A DNA stretch of 64,000 nucleotides from Bacillus rubiinfantis. GTDB lineage: Bacteria > Bacillota > Bacilli > Bacillales > Cytobacillaceae. The stretch's first letter is position 1. Each line of letters opens with the position of its first letter. Below are positions 8,752 through 17,509 of this stretch, piece after piece. Both the position numbers and the translations under genes were made by a program. The notes under the pieces were generated by a model. The model saw only the letters and a list, made by a program, of their open reading frames with translations. It ran no database searches and was not told the DNA's origin. The DNA is taken from assembly GCA_000752035.1 (NCBI GenBank), contig CCFE01000018.1, positions 448,013 to 512,012 of the forward strand, in the 5' to 3' direction.

Positions 8752-9647
8752 TGTTGGAATCTCTTTCTTTAGAGGAATTTACTAAAAAATATAAACAACT
8801 GTTGGATAATGAACTTCGCCAGTTAGTTGAAGACTTAAATGCTCCAAAGGTTATCAAAGATTCGATGATTTATTCGCTTGAAGCAGGAGGTAAAAGAATT
8901 CGTCCTTTGCTGTTGTTTGCCACTCTTGAGGGGTTTGGCATTGATGCGCAAAAAGGTCTATATGCGGGAGCAGCTATTGAGATGATTCATACTTATTCTT
9001 TAATACATGATGACCTGCCAAGTATGGATAATGATGATTTACGAAGAGGAAAACCAACAAATCATAAAGTATTTGGTGACGCGATTGCAACACTGGCTGG
9101 TGATGCTTTATTAACATACAGTTTTGAAGTACTGAATAAGATTCCTCATGATTTTGCTTCACCGGAAACCAAGTTACAGGTTACTGTCGAAATGGCGAAG
9201 GCAGCTGGGGCAGAAGGAATGGTTGGCGGCCAAGTTGCAGATATGCAGGCTGAAGGAAAGACGTTAACAATTGAAGAGCTTGAGTATATCCATATTCATA
9301 AGACAGGAAAGCTATTGCGGTTTAGTGTTTTGGCAGGTGCAATTTTGGCAGGTGCAAACCAAAGTCAATTAAGGGATTTATCTCAATTTGCCCATCATTT
9401 AGGACTTGCTTTCCAAATTCAAGATGATATCCTTGATTTAGTCGGAAATCAACAGCTTATAGGTAAAACCGTCGGCAGTGATACAACCAACCATAAAAGT
9501 ACATATCCGCAACTGTTAACATTGGAAGGGGCTAAAGCAGCCCTCAAAACTCAAATAACCAAAGCAAAGGACTATTTGAACAAAACGGGACTTAATACAA
9601 ATCTTCTTCTGGAAATAACAGACCTCGTTGCATCAAGAAACCATTGA
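8751..9647 (+). CDS. ispA: Farnesyl diphosphate synthase (geranyltranstransferase)
   Basis: IspA condenses isopentenyl and allylic diphosphates to farnesyl diphosphate for quinone and undecaprenyl lipid synthesis. It has 298 residues with the first aspartate-rich motif DDLPSMDNDDLRRG, the second motif QIQDDILDL, GGKRIRP and HKTGKLL. GAGGAGG sits just before the ATG, which overlaps the xseB stop. The B. subtilis counterpart is YqiD. dxs of the same pathway follows after a 162-base gap that carries a promoter and a hairpin. Confidence 0.96.
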   Translation: MLESLSLEEFTKKYKQLLDNELRQLVEDLNAPKVIKDSMIYSLEAGGKRIRPLLLFATLEGFGIDAQKGLYAGAAIEMIHTYSLIHDDLPSMDNDDLRRGKPTNHKVFGDAIATLAGDALLTYSFEVLNKIPHDFASPETKLQVTVEMAKAAGAEGMVGGQVADMQAEGKTLTIEELEYIHIHKTGKLLRFSVLAGAILAGANQSQLRDLSQFAHHLGLAFQIQDDILDLVGNQQLIGKTVGSDTTNHKSTYPQLLTLEGAKAALKTQITKAKDYLNKTGLNTNLLLEITDLVASRNH

Positions 9648-9657
9648 TATGCGTTAT

Positions 9658-9686
9658 TTGTGACATGGAGATAACTGTGTTATAAT
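9658..9686 (+). promoter_or_regulatory. Sigma-A promoter upstream of dxs
   Basis: TTGTGA (9658-9663) and TATAAT (9681-9686) are separated by exactly 17 bases. The expected start near 9693 lies only about 25 bases before a terminator-like hairpin, so the transcript may be a short leader or small RNA that reads through into dxs. Confidence 0.65.
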
Positions 9687-9714
9687 TATTTTCAACGTAT
9701 ATATGAATGTTGTC

Positions 9715-9752
9715 AAAAAGCCGTTGCACAATGGTGCAAGCGGCTATTTTTT
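9715..9752 (+). terminator. Terminator-like hairpin in the dxs leader
   Basis: A stem of about 11 bp (AGCCGTTGCAC with GTGCAAGCGGCT, one bulge) at about 9719-9745 is followed by ATTTTTT. It may end the ispA operon, or act as an attenuator for the promoter at 9658-9686. Confidence 0.75.
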
Positions 9753-9809
9753 AGAAAATAAACTAGATTATTTCCGGAGAGAAAATGCAGGAAAGCGAGT
9801 GGTCCGTCA

Positions 9810-11705
9810 ATGGATCTATTATCAATAAAAGAACCATCATTTTTAAAAGGAATGTCAAACAGAGAGTTAGAGATATTAAGTCAGGAAATTCGCCAATTCT
9901 TAATTGAAAAACTGTCTGTCACCGGGGGGCATATAGGTCCAAATTTAGGGGTAGTAGAATTAACGATTGCTCTTCATAAAGCTTTTAATAGCCCTAAAGA
10001 TAAAATATTATGGGATGTTGGTCACCAGTCTTATGTCCACAAGATACTGACGGGAAGAGCGTCCGAATTTAATACGTTAAGACAATTCAAAGGCTTGTGC
10101 GGTTTCCCAAAAAGAGTAGAAAGTGAACATGATGTTTGGGAAACAGGACATAGTTCGACATCACTTTCAGCCGCAATGGGAATGGCGATTGCCAGAGATA
10201 TCAAAAGGGAAAAGTTCTTTGTTGTTCCAGTGATTGGTGATGGCGCTCTGACTGGTGGCATGGCATTAGAGGCATTAAATCACATTGGACATGAAAAGAA
10301 AGATATGATTGTGATATTAAATGATAATGAAATGTCTATCGCCCCTAATGTAGGCGCTTTACACAATATTCTAGGGCAACTACGTACAGCCGGAAAATAT
10401 CAATGGGTGAAAGATGAACTGGAATTTCTATTAAAAAAAGTGCCCGCAGTTGGTGGAAAATTAGCTGCTACTGCAGAAAGAATTAAGGATAGTCTTAAAT
10501 ATTTATTTGTTTCTGGAATGTTTTTTGAAGAATTGGGCTTTACTTATTTAGGTCCTATAGATGGACATAATTTTGAGGCGTTATTCGAAAATCTGACGTA
10601 CGCCAAAAAAACTGAAGGCCCAGTAATAGTACATGTGATTACTAAAAAGGGTAAAGGTTATCAACCTGCTGAAACAGATAAAACAGGAACTTGGCATGGT
10701 ACAGGTCCTTATAAAATTGATACAGGTGACTTTGTTAAGCCAAAGCAAAAACAGCCTCCGGCGTGGAGCAGCTTGGTTAGTGAAACAGTTAGAAGGCTGG
10801 CTCGTGAAGATAAGCGAATTGTCGCTATCACACCGGCAATGCCTGTGGGTTCGAAGCTTGAAGGGTTTGCCAAAGAGTTTCCCGATCGAATGTATGATGT
10901 TGGGATTGCCGAACAACATGCTGCAACAGTTGCAGCAGGGTTAGCTACCCAGGATATGAAGCCATTTTTAGCCATTTACTCTACTTTTTTACAGAGGGCA
11001 TATGATCAAGTTGTTCATGATATTTGCCGGCAAAACTTAAACGTTTTTATCGGGATTGATCGTGCGGGGTTAGTTGGAGCAGATGGTGAAACACACCAAG
11101 GTGTGTTTGATATTGCTTTCTTGCGACATGTTCCGAATATCGTATTAATGATGCCGAAGGACGAAAATGAAGGACAGCATATGGTGTATACCGCATTGAA
11201 ATATGATGATGGCCCTATTGCCATGAGATTTCCTCGCGGTAATGGTGTCGGAGTACCGTTAGACCACGAGCTTAAGAGCATCCCAATAGGATCATGGGAA
11301 ATACTTAAGGATGGGGATGATGCAGCCATTGTAACGTTTGGGACAACCATTCCGATGGCAATGGAAGCAGCGGCCATACTAGATAAACAAGGAATTTCCG
11401 TTAAAGTCATCAATGCCAGGTTTATTAAGCCGTTGGATGACAAAATGCTTTCTAGTTTACTTTCAGGAAATATACCAATTCTTACGATTGAAGAAGCAGT
11501 TCTCCAAGGCGGGTTTGGCAGTGCTGTATTAGAGTTTGCCCAAACTCAAGGATTTTATCATTCACAAATTGATCGAATGGGTATTCCGGATCATTTCATT
11601 GAGCACGGGGACGTCAGCTGCCTCCTAGACGAGATTGGCCTAACGATTGAAGAAGCAGTCAAACGTATAGCAATTCTAGCAAGAAAAAAACAGCAAAGGG
11701 CATAA
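9810..11705 (+). CDS. dxs: 1-deoxy-D-xylulose-5-phosphate synthase
   Basis: Dxs is the thiamine diphosphate enzyme that joins pyruvate and glyceraldehyde 3-phosphate in the first step of the MEP isoprenoid pathway. Its 631 residues contain the TPP motif GDGALTGGMALEALN (about 150-165), the HSSTSLS region, IAEQHA with the catalytic glutamate, and the pyrimidine-domain segment FLQRAYDQVVHD. The ATG at 9810 gives the family N-terminus (MDLLSIKEPSFLKGMS), although no strong ribosome site is seen; GGAAAG lies about 15 bases upstream. tlyA follows after 3 bases. Confidence 0.97.
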   Translation: MDLLSIKEPSFLKGMSNRELEILSQEIRQFLIEKLSVTGGHIGPNLGVVELTIALHKAFNSPKDKILWDVGHQSYVHKILTGRASEFNTLRQFKGLCGFPKRVESEHDVWETGHSSTSLSAAMGMAIARDIKREKFFVVPVIGDGALTGGMALEALNHIGHEKKDMIVILNDNEMSIAPNVGALHNILGQLRTAGKYQWVKDELEFLLKKVPAVGGKLAATAERIKDSLKYLFVSGMFFEELGFTYLGPIDGHNFEALFENLTYAKKTEGPVIVHVITKKGKGYQPAETDKTGTWHGTGPYKIDTGDFVKPKQKQPPAWSSLVSETVRRLAREDKRIVAITPAMPVGSKLEGFAKEFPDRMYDVGIAEQHAATVAAGLATQDMKPFLAIYSTFLQRAYDQVVHDICRQNLNVFIGIDRAGLVGADGETHQGVFDIAFLRHVPNIVLMMPKDENEGQHMVYTALKYDDGPIAMRFPRGNGVGVPLDHELKSIPIGSWEILKDGDDAAIVTFGTTIPMAMEAAAILDKQGISVKVINARFIKPLDDKMLSSLLSGNIPILTIEEAVLQGGFGSAVLEFAQTQGFYHSQIDRMGIPDHFIEHGDVSCLLDEIGLTIEEAVKRIAILARKKQQRA

Positions 11706-11708
11706 AAC

Positions 11709-12533
11709 ATGAAAAATAAAGAACGGATAGACGTTTTACTTGTCGAACGTGGTCTATGCGAAACACGCGAGAAAGCAAAGCGGGCTATTATGGCAGGGCT
11801 GGTTTATTCAAATCAAGAGCGATTGGATAAACCAGGTGAAAAGGTAAAAGTTGATATTCCGCTTAGTGTAAAAGGACATGTTATTCCATATGTTAGCCGC
11901 GGCGGTTTAAAATTGGAAAAAGCTCTTAAAGTATTTGATCTTGATGTTACAAATAAAATCTTATTGGATATCGGTGCATCAACAGGTGGATTCACAGATT
12001 GTGCCCTGCAAAACGGTGCAAAGCAATCTTATGCCCTCGATGTCGGTTATAACCAGCTTGCATGGAAACTGCGTCAAGATGAACGTGTGATTGTGATGGA
12101 GAGGACAAATTTCCGTTATGTCACACCAGCTGACCTCCAAGGGGAATTGCCTAATTTCGCAAGCATTGATGTTTCTTTTATTTCATTAACGCTTATTTTG
12201 CCGGTATTAAAAACTTTGCTTGTGCCTGGCGGCGATGTGGTGGCACTGATAAAACCACAGTTTGAAGCAGGACGTGAACAGGTAGGAAAAAAGGGAATTG
12301 TTCGCGATGAAAGCGTTCATTTACAAGTAGTTGAAAAAATCATTAATTTTTCCCTCCAACAGGGTTATACGGTTTGTAATCTTTCGTATTCACCAATTAC
12401 CGGAGGAGACGGAAATATAGAATTTTTACTTCATTTAAAATGGGAAGGTGAAAAGTCACTAGGTGATAATTTACTCCCGGTAACACCTATTGAAATAGTT
12501 AAACAAGCACATAAAGAATTTCATACGAAATAA
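11709..12533 (+). CDS. yqxC: TlyA family 16S/23S rRNA 2'-O-methyltransferase (YqxC)
   Basis: A predicted S-adenosylmethionine-dependent RNA methylase of 274 residues. The N-terminal S4 RNA-binding domain (about 5-65) contains VERGLCETREKAKRAIMAG. The FtsJ-like domain carries the SAM-binding LLDIGASTGGFTDCAL and the lysine- and aspartate-bearing strands ASIDVSFIS and ALIKPQFE. TlyA in mycobacteria modifies rRNA and affects capreomycin sensitivity; the target in Bacilli is not established. It is co-transcribed with dxs and upstream of ahrC and recN, as in B. subtilis. Confidence 0.92.
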   Translation: MKNKERIDVLLVERGLCETREKAKRAIMAGLVYSNQERLDKPGEKVKVDIPLSVKGHVIPYVSRGGLKLEKALKVFDLDVTNKILLDIGASTGGFTDCALQNGAKQSYALDVGYNQLAWKLRQDERVIVMERTNFRYVTPADLQGELPNFASIDVSFISLTLILPVLKTLLVPGGDVVALIKPQFEAGREQVGKKGIVRDESVHLQVVEKIINFSLQQGYTVCNLSYSPITGGDGNIEFLLHLKWEGEKSLGDNLLPVTPIEIVKQAHKEFHTK

Positions 12534-12537
12534 CCTT

Positions 12538-12566
12538 GAAGGATAGGCAGGAGCCTGTCCTTTTAT
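12538..12566 (+). terminator. Terminator after yqxC
   Basis: A 10-bp stem AAGGATAGGC/GCCTGTCCTT (12539-12548 and 12553-12562, one G-T pair) with a 4-base loop runs into TTTTATG. The T run is short. Confidence 0.7.
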
Positions 12567-12573
12567 GTATATT

Positions 12574-12591
12574 GGTGTATTTTTATCAATG
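12574..12591 (-). promoter_or_regulatory. Candidate ARG box upstream of ahrC
   Basis: Read on the minus strand, the 18 bases CATTGATAAAAATACACC match the remembered Bacillus ARG-box consensus CATGAATAAAAATKCAAK at 13 of 18 positions. It lies about 90 bases upstream of ahrC and would allow autoregulation. The call rests on similarity only. Confidence 0.4.
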
Positions 12592-12678
12592 TACATTCCC
12601 GCCAAAATAAGCTAACATATGAGTGAAGCGACAATTTACTACAATTTTATATAGATAAAGTGTTGGGGTGAAATTGGA

Positions 12679-13128
12679 ATGAATAAAGGACAACGCCATA
12701 TCAAAATTAGGGAGATTATTACCAGTAATGATATTGAAACACAGGATGAGTTAGTCGATGCCCTAAAAGAGGCAGGTTACAATGTCACCCAGGCAACGGT
12801 CTCCCGTGATATTAAAGAATTACATCTTGTTAAGGTTCCTTTAAGTGATGGACGTTATAAATATAGCTTACCTGCTGATCAGCGATTTAATCCATTGCAA
12901 AAACTAAAACGCGCACTTATTGATGCCTTTGTTAGCATCGATTCGGCGGGACATTTATTAGTAATGAAGTGCCTTCCAGGGAATGCAATGGCAATCGGTG
13001 CGTTAATTGATCATCTCGATTGGGAAGAAATCATTGGAACTATTTGCGGAGATGATACGATATTGATTATTTGTAAGACTTCTGAAGAGGTTAACATTTT
13101 ATCAAAACGGTTCCTTGAAATGCTTTAA
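12679..13128 (+). CDS. ahrC: Arginine repressor/activator AhrC (ArgR family)
   Basis: This arginine-responsive regulator represses arginine biosynthesis and activates catabolism. Its 149 residues have an N-terminal winged helix with TQATVSRDIKELHLVKV (recognition helix, about 38-55). The C-terminal hexamerisation and arginine-binding domain ends with GTICGDDTILIICK; the GDD part is the arginine contact region. The gene lies between yqxC and recN in the conserved order, and its stop is 16 bases before the recN start. Confidence 0.96.
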   Translation: MNKGQRHIKIREIITSNDIETQDELVDALKEAGYNVTQATVSRDIKELHLVKVPLSDGRYKYSLPADQRFNPLQKLKRALIDAFVSIDSAGHLLVMKCLPGNAMAIGALIDHLDWEEIIGTICGDDTILIICKTSEEVNILSKRFLEML

Positions 13129-13144
13129 TAGGGGGTTGTGTTAC

Positions 13145-14836
13145 TTGCTAGCAGAACTTTCAATAAAGAACTTTGCAATCATTGATTCTTTGTCCATTTC
13201 CTTTCAGAGAGGGCTGTCAGTCTTAACAGGGGAAACAGGTGCCGGGAAATCAATTATCATTGACGCCATTCATTTATTAACGGGAGGAAGAGGATCTGCT
13301 GAATTTGTTCGACACGGGAAAGAAAAAGCAGAAATCGAGGGCCTATTTAACATAGATAGTCCTACCCACCCTGTCTATCGTAAAGCTACCGAATTTGGCA
13401 TTGATATAGACGAAGGGATGATCATATTAAGACGTGATATTGCTCAAACTGGAAAAAGTGTCTGCAGAATAAACGGCAAATTGGTTACAATTTCCATACT
13501 TCGCGAAATTGGAGCAACACTTGTTGATATACATGGCCAGCATGAACACCAAGAACTGATGGACGAAACGAAACATTTACGATTACTCGACCGATTCGGA
13601 GGTAAAGAGATCGCTTCATCTTATACTGAGTACCAACAAATCTTTCATCGCTATCAGCAAACAAAGCAACGTCTTCAAGCACTTAGTGAAAATGATCAAC
13701 AAATGGCCCATAGACTCGATTTAATTGTATTTCAATTAAATGAAATTCAACAGGCAAATCTAAAACTCCATGAAGATGAAGAACTTTATGAAGAAAAAAG
13801 GAAATTAGCGAACTTTGAAAAAGTGTACGAAGCTATCCACTTAAGTTTTAACGGGCTGCAAGGAGAACAAAAAGGCCTTGATTGGATTGGGTTGGTTATG
13901 GGGCATCTTGAAAATGCTGCTACAATTGATTCTTCATATAAGGAAGTATTTGAAACGGCAGCAAGCTGCTACTACCAATTAGAAGATATTGCTCGAAATT
14001 TAAGAAATGAATTAGACATGTTGGAATTTGACCCGCAAAGATTAAATGAAATCGAAGATCGTTTGAATGAAATCAATCAATTAAAACGAAAATATGGGAA
14101 AACTATTCCTGAAGTATTGGAATATGCTGCAAAAATTGAGGAAGAAATTGAGACAATTCAACATAAAGAGACGTATATAAACGATTTAGAACAAGAGCTT
14201 GTTTCCATTAAAAAGGATCTTTCCATTGAAGCTAAACAGTTAACGCAGATACGTCAAAGCTGGGCAAAGAAATTAAAAGCACAGATTCATAAAGAGTTAA
14301 AAGAATTGTATATGGAAAAAACGGTTTTTGATATTCGATTTGACACAAGTCAAGAGGATTTTACAAAAGATGGAGCAGACAAGCTCGAATTTTATATTAC
14401 GACAAATCCAGGCGAGCCCTTAAAGCCATTGTCAAAAGTGGCTTCTGGCGGGGAGCTGTCGCGTATTATGCTTGCTTTAAAAAGTATTTTCTCTAAACAT
14501 CAAGGTGTTACCTCGATAATTTTTGATGAGGTTGATACAGGTGTAAGCGGCCGTGTTGCTCAGGCTATTGCTGAGAAAATTTATAAAGTTGCGCTTGATT
14601 CGCAAGTTTTATGTATTTCACATCTTCCACAAGTTGCGGCGATGGCTGATACTCATTTATTTATTGCAAAGAATGTTAAAGATGGAAGAACGAGCTCTAC
14701 CGTCAACCCTTTATCGGAAGAAGAAAAAATCAAGGAAATTGGACGGATGATATCGGGAGCTGAAATTACTAATTTAACTAAGCAGCATGCAAAAGAACTA
14801 TTACAATTGGCTCTTGAAATTAAGAAAAAATTTTAG
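13145..14836 (+). CDS. recN: DNA repair protein RecN
   Basis: RecN is an SMC-like ATPase that acts early at double-strand breaks. The 563 residues have an N-terminal ATPase half with Walker A GETGAGKSIIIDA, central coiled coils (about 170-370), the ABC signature VASGGELSRIMLAL, and Walker B SIIFDEVDTGVSG. The start is TTG 13145 (reads LAELSIKNFAIID), with AGGGGG 9 bases upstream; this matches the family N-terminus. A TTG at 13115 inside ahrC would be artefactual. The gene ends before a terminator. Confidence 0.95.
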   Translation: MLAELSIKNFAIIDSLSISFQRGLSVLTGETGAGKSIIIDAIHLLTGGRGSAEFVRHGKEKAEIEGLFNIDSPTHPVYRKATEFGIDIDEGMIILRRDIAQTGKSVCRINGKLVTISILREIGATLVDIHGQHEHQELMDETKHLRLLDRFGGKEIASSYTEYQQIFHRYQQTKQRLQALSENDQQMAHRLDLIVFQLNEIQQANLKLHEDEELYEEKRKLANFEKVYEAIHLSFNGLQGEQKGLDWIGLVMGHLENAATIDSSYKEVFETAASCYYQLEDIARNLRNELDMLEFDPQRLNEIEDRLNEINQLKRKYGKTIPEVLEYAAKIEEEIETIQHKETYINDLEQELVSIKKDLSIEAKQLTQIRQSWAKKLKAQIHKELKELYMEKTVFDIRFDTSQEDFTKDGADKLEFYITTNPGEPLKPLSKVASGGELSRIMLALKSIFSKHQGVTSIIFDEVDTGVSGRVAQAIAEKIYKVALDSQVLCISHLPQVAAMADTHLFIAKNVKDGRTSSTVNPLSEEEKIKEIGRMISGAEITNLTKQHAKELLQLALEIKKKF

Positions 14837-14888
14837 TTAATTGACTTTAAGAAAAATGTTTTGATGCAGATAGGATGTAAGTACATGA

Positions 14889-14919
14889 AAAGCTATCCAA
14901 ATTGGGTAGCTTTTTTTAT
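14889..14919 (+). terminator. Intrinsic terminator after recN
   Basis: The stem AGCTATCC/GGGTAGCT (about 14891-14911) is followed by seven T. Confidence 0.85.
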
Positions 14920-14930
14920 ATCAAAGAAAG

Positions 14931-14960
14931 TTATAAATGACAGGCAAGCAGGCAAAATTA
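14931..14960 (+). promoter_or_regulatory. Sigma-F/sigma-G type promoter for spoIVB
   Basis: TTATA at 14931-14935 (4 of 5 to GYWTA) is followed after 15 bases by GGCAAAATTA at 14951-14960, a full match to the forespore -10 pattern GGNRANANTR. spoIVB is known to be made in the forespore, so the site fits. Confidence 0.65.
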
Positions 14961-15008
14961 AAGATGTAGCCATTTTTGCAGCAATTAGAAGCGAGGAGAG
15001 TGAAAAAT

Positions 15009-16295
15009 TTGACGTTAGAGACGATTAGAAAAATAATTGGTGGAATTCTCCTTGTTTCATTAATAAGTATGCTTTTTTTTCAACCTGTACGTGATTTTAT
15101 CAGTATCCCAAAGTCAATTACCATGTTTGAAGGTGAAGCTTACAAATTAACAAACGCTGTGCCTGCCACAGCAAAGTTAACATCTAATTCAAATATTTCA
15201 CTTCAACAGGAAAAACATTCGGTTTCTTTACAAGCACAAGAATCTGGAAAAAATGAGATGCTGTTAGAATATGCCGGCATTCCAATAAAAAAGGTCGATG
15301 TCAATGTACTTAAAGATTTTCGCGTTATCCCTGGTGGACAATCCATTGGTGTAAAATTGAATACTGTTGGCGTCCTAGTGGTTGGTCACCACCTCGTTAA
15401 CACAGTGAATGGGAAAAAGTCCCCCGGTGAAATGGCAGGAATTAAAGTTGGCGATATCATCACTGAAATCAATGGAAGTAGAATCGAAAAAATGACAGAT
15501 GTCGCACCATTTGTACAAGCAGCAGGACAAGAGAAAAAAGCATTAAACATGGTTATTAGTCGTGAAGATGGTAAATTTACAACAAAGTTAACACCCCTAA
15601 AGGATAAAAGTGAAAACTCCTACAAGCTTGGCCTATATATAAGAGATTCAGCAGCAGGGATTGGAACAATGACATTTATTCACCCACAAACTAGCAAATA
15701 TGGTGCCCTCGGACATGTAATTTCAGATATGGATACAAAGAAACCAATAGTAGTTGAAGATGGACAAATTGTACGTTCCACCGTCACTTCGATTGAAAAG
15801 GGCAGTAACGGAGACCCCGGAGAAAAACTTGCCCGCTTTTCAAATGACCGTGAAATTGTTGGGAATATTAATAAGAATAGTCCATTTGGAATTTTCGGAA
15901 AATTAAAGAGAAACTTATCCAATGGTATTATGGATAAACCGCTGCCAATTGCTTTGTCGCATCAAGTGAAGGAAGGTCCGGCAAAAATATTGACAGTTGT
16001 AGACAATGACAAAGTTGAAGAATTTAATGTAGAAGTTGTCAGCACAATTCCGCAAAAATTTCCTGCTACAAAAGGCATGGTCATTAAAATAACAGATCCT
16101 CGACTTTTGGAAAAAACAGGTGGGATTGTACAAGGAATGAGTGGCAGTCCAATTATTCAAAAAGGAAAACTTATTGGAGCAGTAACTCATGTATTTGTAA
16201 ACGATCCTACGTCAGGATATGGAGTTCATATTGAATGGATGTTAAATGAAGCAGGAATTAATATATATGAAACGCCAAAAAATAAGGCTAGTTAA
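15009..16295 (+). CDS. spoIVB: SpoIVB forespore-secreted signalling serine peptidase
   Basis: SpoIVB is secreted from the forespore and cleaves SpoIVFA, releasing SpoIVFB to process pro-sigma-K. About 428 residues: an N-terminal signal anchor (about 10-30), a PDZ domain around residues 105-190 (GVKLNTVGVLVVG, GIKVGDIITEINGSRIE), and an S55 peptidase domain with GALGHVISD (catalytic His) and GMSGSPIIQ (catalytic Ser). The start is uncertain: TTG 15009 has GAGGAG 10 bases upstream, GTG 15000 is too close to it, and TTG 14976 has no site. It is directly upstream of spo0A, as in all Bacilli. Confidence 0.95.
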   Translation: MTLETIRKIIGGILLVSLISMLFFQPVRDFISIPKSITMFEGEAYKLTNAVPATAKLTSNSNISLQQEKHSVSLQAQESGKNEMLLEYAGIPIKKVDVNVLKDFRVIPGGQSIGVKLNTVGVLVVGHHLVNTVNGKKSPGEMAGIKVGDIITEINGSRIEKMTDVAPFVQAAGQEKKALNMVISREDGKFTTKLTPLKDKSENSYKLGLYIRDSAAGIGTMTFIHPQTSKYGALGHVISDMDTKKPIVVEDGQIVRSTVTSIEKGSNGDPGEKLARFSNDREIVGNINKNSPFGIFGKLKRNLSNGIMDKPLPIALSHQVKEGPAKILTVVDNDKVEEFNVEVVSTIPQKFPATKGMVIKITDPRLLEKTGGIVQGMSGSPIIQKGKLIGAVTHVFVNDPTSGYGVHIEWMLNEAGINIYETPKNKAS

Positions 16296-16308
16296 TTATT
16301 GGTTCAGA

Positions 16309-16345
16309 CGCAAAATAGGTATTTTTCCCTATTTTGCTTCTTTTT
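16309..16345 (+). terminator. Intrinsic terminator after spoIVB
   Basis: A 10-bp perfect stem GCAAAATAGG/CCTATTTTGC (16310-16319 and 16328-16337) is followed by TTCTTTTT. Confidence 0.88.
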
Positions 16346-16401
16346 ACATAAGATAACATATTAAACATTCGCATGCAGTTTATTGGGGATTTTGCGATTA
16401 A

Positions 16402-16408
16402 CGTCGAA
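16402..16408 (+). promoter_or_regulatory. Candidate 0A box upstream of spo0A
   Basis: CGTCGAA matches the Spo0A recognition core TGTCGAA at 6 of 7 bases, about 70 bases upstream of the sigma-H -35. Autoregulation of spo0A through several 0A boxes is established in B. subtilis. Confidence 0.45.
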
Positions 16409-16471
16409 ATAAGAAGAAAAACAAAGAAAAGATAAGATTTTCTCACTATTTTAAGAAATATTAAAAAAATG

Positions 16472-16500
16472 AAAGGAATTTTTGTTGCATTGTCGAATTT
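16472..16500 (+). promoter_or_regulatory. Sigma-H promoter of spo0A overlapping an 0A box
   Basis: The -35 AAAGGAATT (16472-16480) and -10 GTCGAATTT (16492-16500) fit the sigma-H pattern RNAGGAWWW and RNNGAATWW with 11 bases between. The -10 overlaps a perfect 0A core TGTCGAA (16491-16497), so phosphorylated Spo0A could act directly on this promoter. Confidence 0.75.
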
Positions 16501-16571
16501 CTAATTTAGAATAGAAGTAGCAGAGAATATTCAGTTATATAGTTTTGGATGACTTGAGGGAGGAACTGAAG

Positions 16572-17366
16572 TTGAAGAAAATAAAAGTATGTGTCGTTGA
16601 TGACAATAGAGAACTTGTCGGCCTATTAGAGGATTACATATCCTCTCAAGATGATATGGAAGTAGCTGGTGTTGCACATAACGGTCAAGAATGTTTAGAA
16701 ATGCTAAGTAAAGTTGAACCAGATGTATTGGTATTAGATATAATAATGCCCCATCTCGACGGATTAGCTGTATTGGAGCGGCTGCGTGACTTGAAAAAAG
16801 GGTTGTTGCCAAACGTTATAATGCTAACTGCTTTTGGACAGGAAGATGTAACGAAAAAAGCAGTAGAACTAGGTGCTTCCTATTTTATTTTGAAACCGTT
16901 TGATATGGATAATTTAGGGAGTCATATTCGTCAGGTTAGTGGTAATAATCATCCATTTTCAACAAGAACGAGTTCCGCCCCTAATTATCGGACTCAGACA
17001 GAATCGAAGCCAAAAAATTTGGATGCCAGTATTACCAGCATTATTCATGAGATTGGTGTTCCAGCACATATAAAGGGGTATTTATATCTGCGGGAAGCTA
17101 TTGCTATGGTTTATAATGATATCGAATTGCTAGGTTCAATCACCAAGGTACTATATCCTGACATTGCTAAAAAATATAACACAACTGCCAGCCGGGTTGA
17201 AAGAGCCATTCGTCATGCGATAGAAGTGGCCTGGAGCCGTGGAAACATTGATTCTATCTCGTCACTGTTTGGCTATACGGTGAGTATGACAAAAGCAAAA
17301 CCAACGAACTCGGAATTCATCGCCATGGTTGCAGATAAACTTCGGCTGGAGCATAAAGCCTCTTGA
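16572..17366 (+). CDS. spo0A: Master sporulation response regulator Spo0A
   Basis: Spo0A receives phosphate from the phosphorelay and controls entry into sporulation. The 264 residues have a receiver domain with D10, D11 and the phosphoryl acceptor D56 (VLVLDIIMPHLDG), then MLTAFGQ and ILKPFD. A variable linker (about 125-145) leads to the Spo0A C-terminal DNA-binding domain, including RVERAIRHAIEVAWSRG. The start is TTG 16572 with GGGAGG 8 bases upstream, matching the family N-terminus KKIKVCVVDDN. A TTG at 16545 would add nine unconserved residues. A strong terminator follows. Confidence 0.98.
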   Translation: MKKIKVCVVDDNRELVGLLEDYISSQDDMEVAGVAHNGQECLEMLSKVEPDVLVLDIIMPHLDGLAVLERLRDLKKGLLPNVIMLTAFGQEDVTKKAVELGASYFILKPFDMDNLGSHIRQVSGNNHPFSTRTSSAPNYRTQTESKPKNLDASITSIIHEIGVPAHIKGYLYLREAIAMVYNDIELLGSITKVLYPDIAKKYNTTASRVERAIRHAIEVAWSRGNIDSISSLFGYTVSMTKAKPTNSEFIAMVADKLRLEHKAS

Positions 17367-17375
17367 AAGAAATAG

Positions 17376-17401
17376 AAAAAGCCTCATTTGAGGCTTTTTC
17401 G
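17376..17401 (+). terminator. Intrinsic terminator after spo0A
   Basis: The perfect stem AAAAAGCCTC/GAGGCTTTTT with a 4-base loop ends in a T run. Confidence 0.9.
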
Positions 17402-17509
17402 TTTTTGTGGGGGAGTCAATTTTAACCGTAAGGTGCATAATCTGTTCTAAAGATGTTATGAGTTTTAATGGGTAAATAAGTTCGATATTAAATCTTAGGA
17501 TGTGAACAG

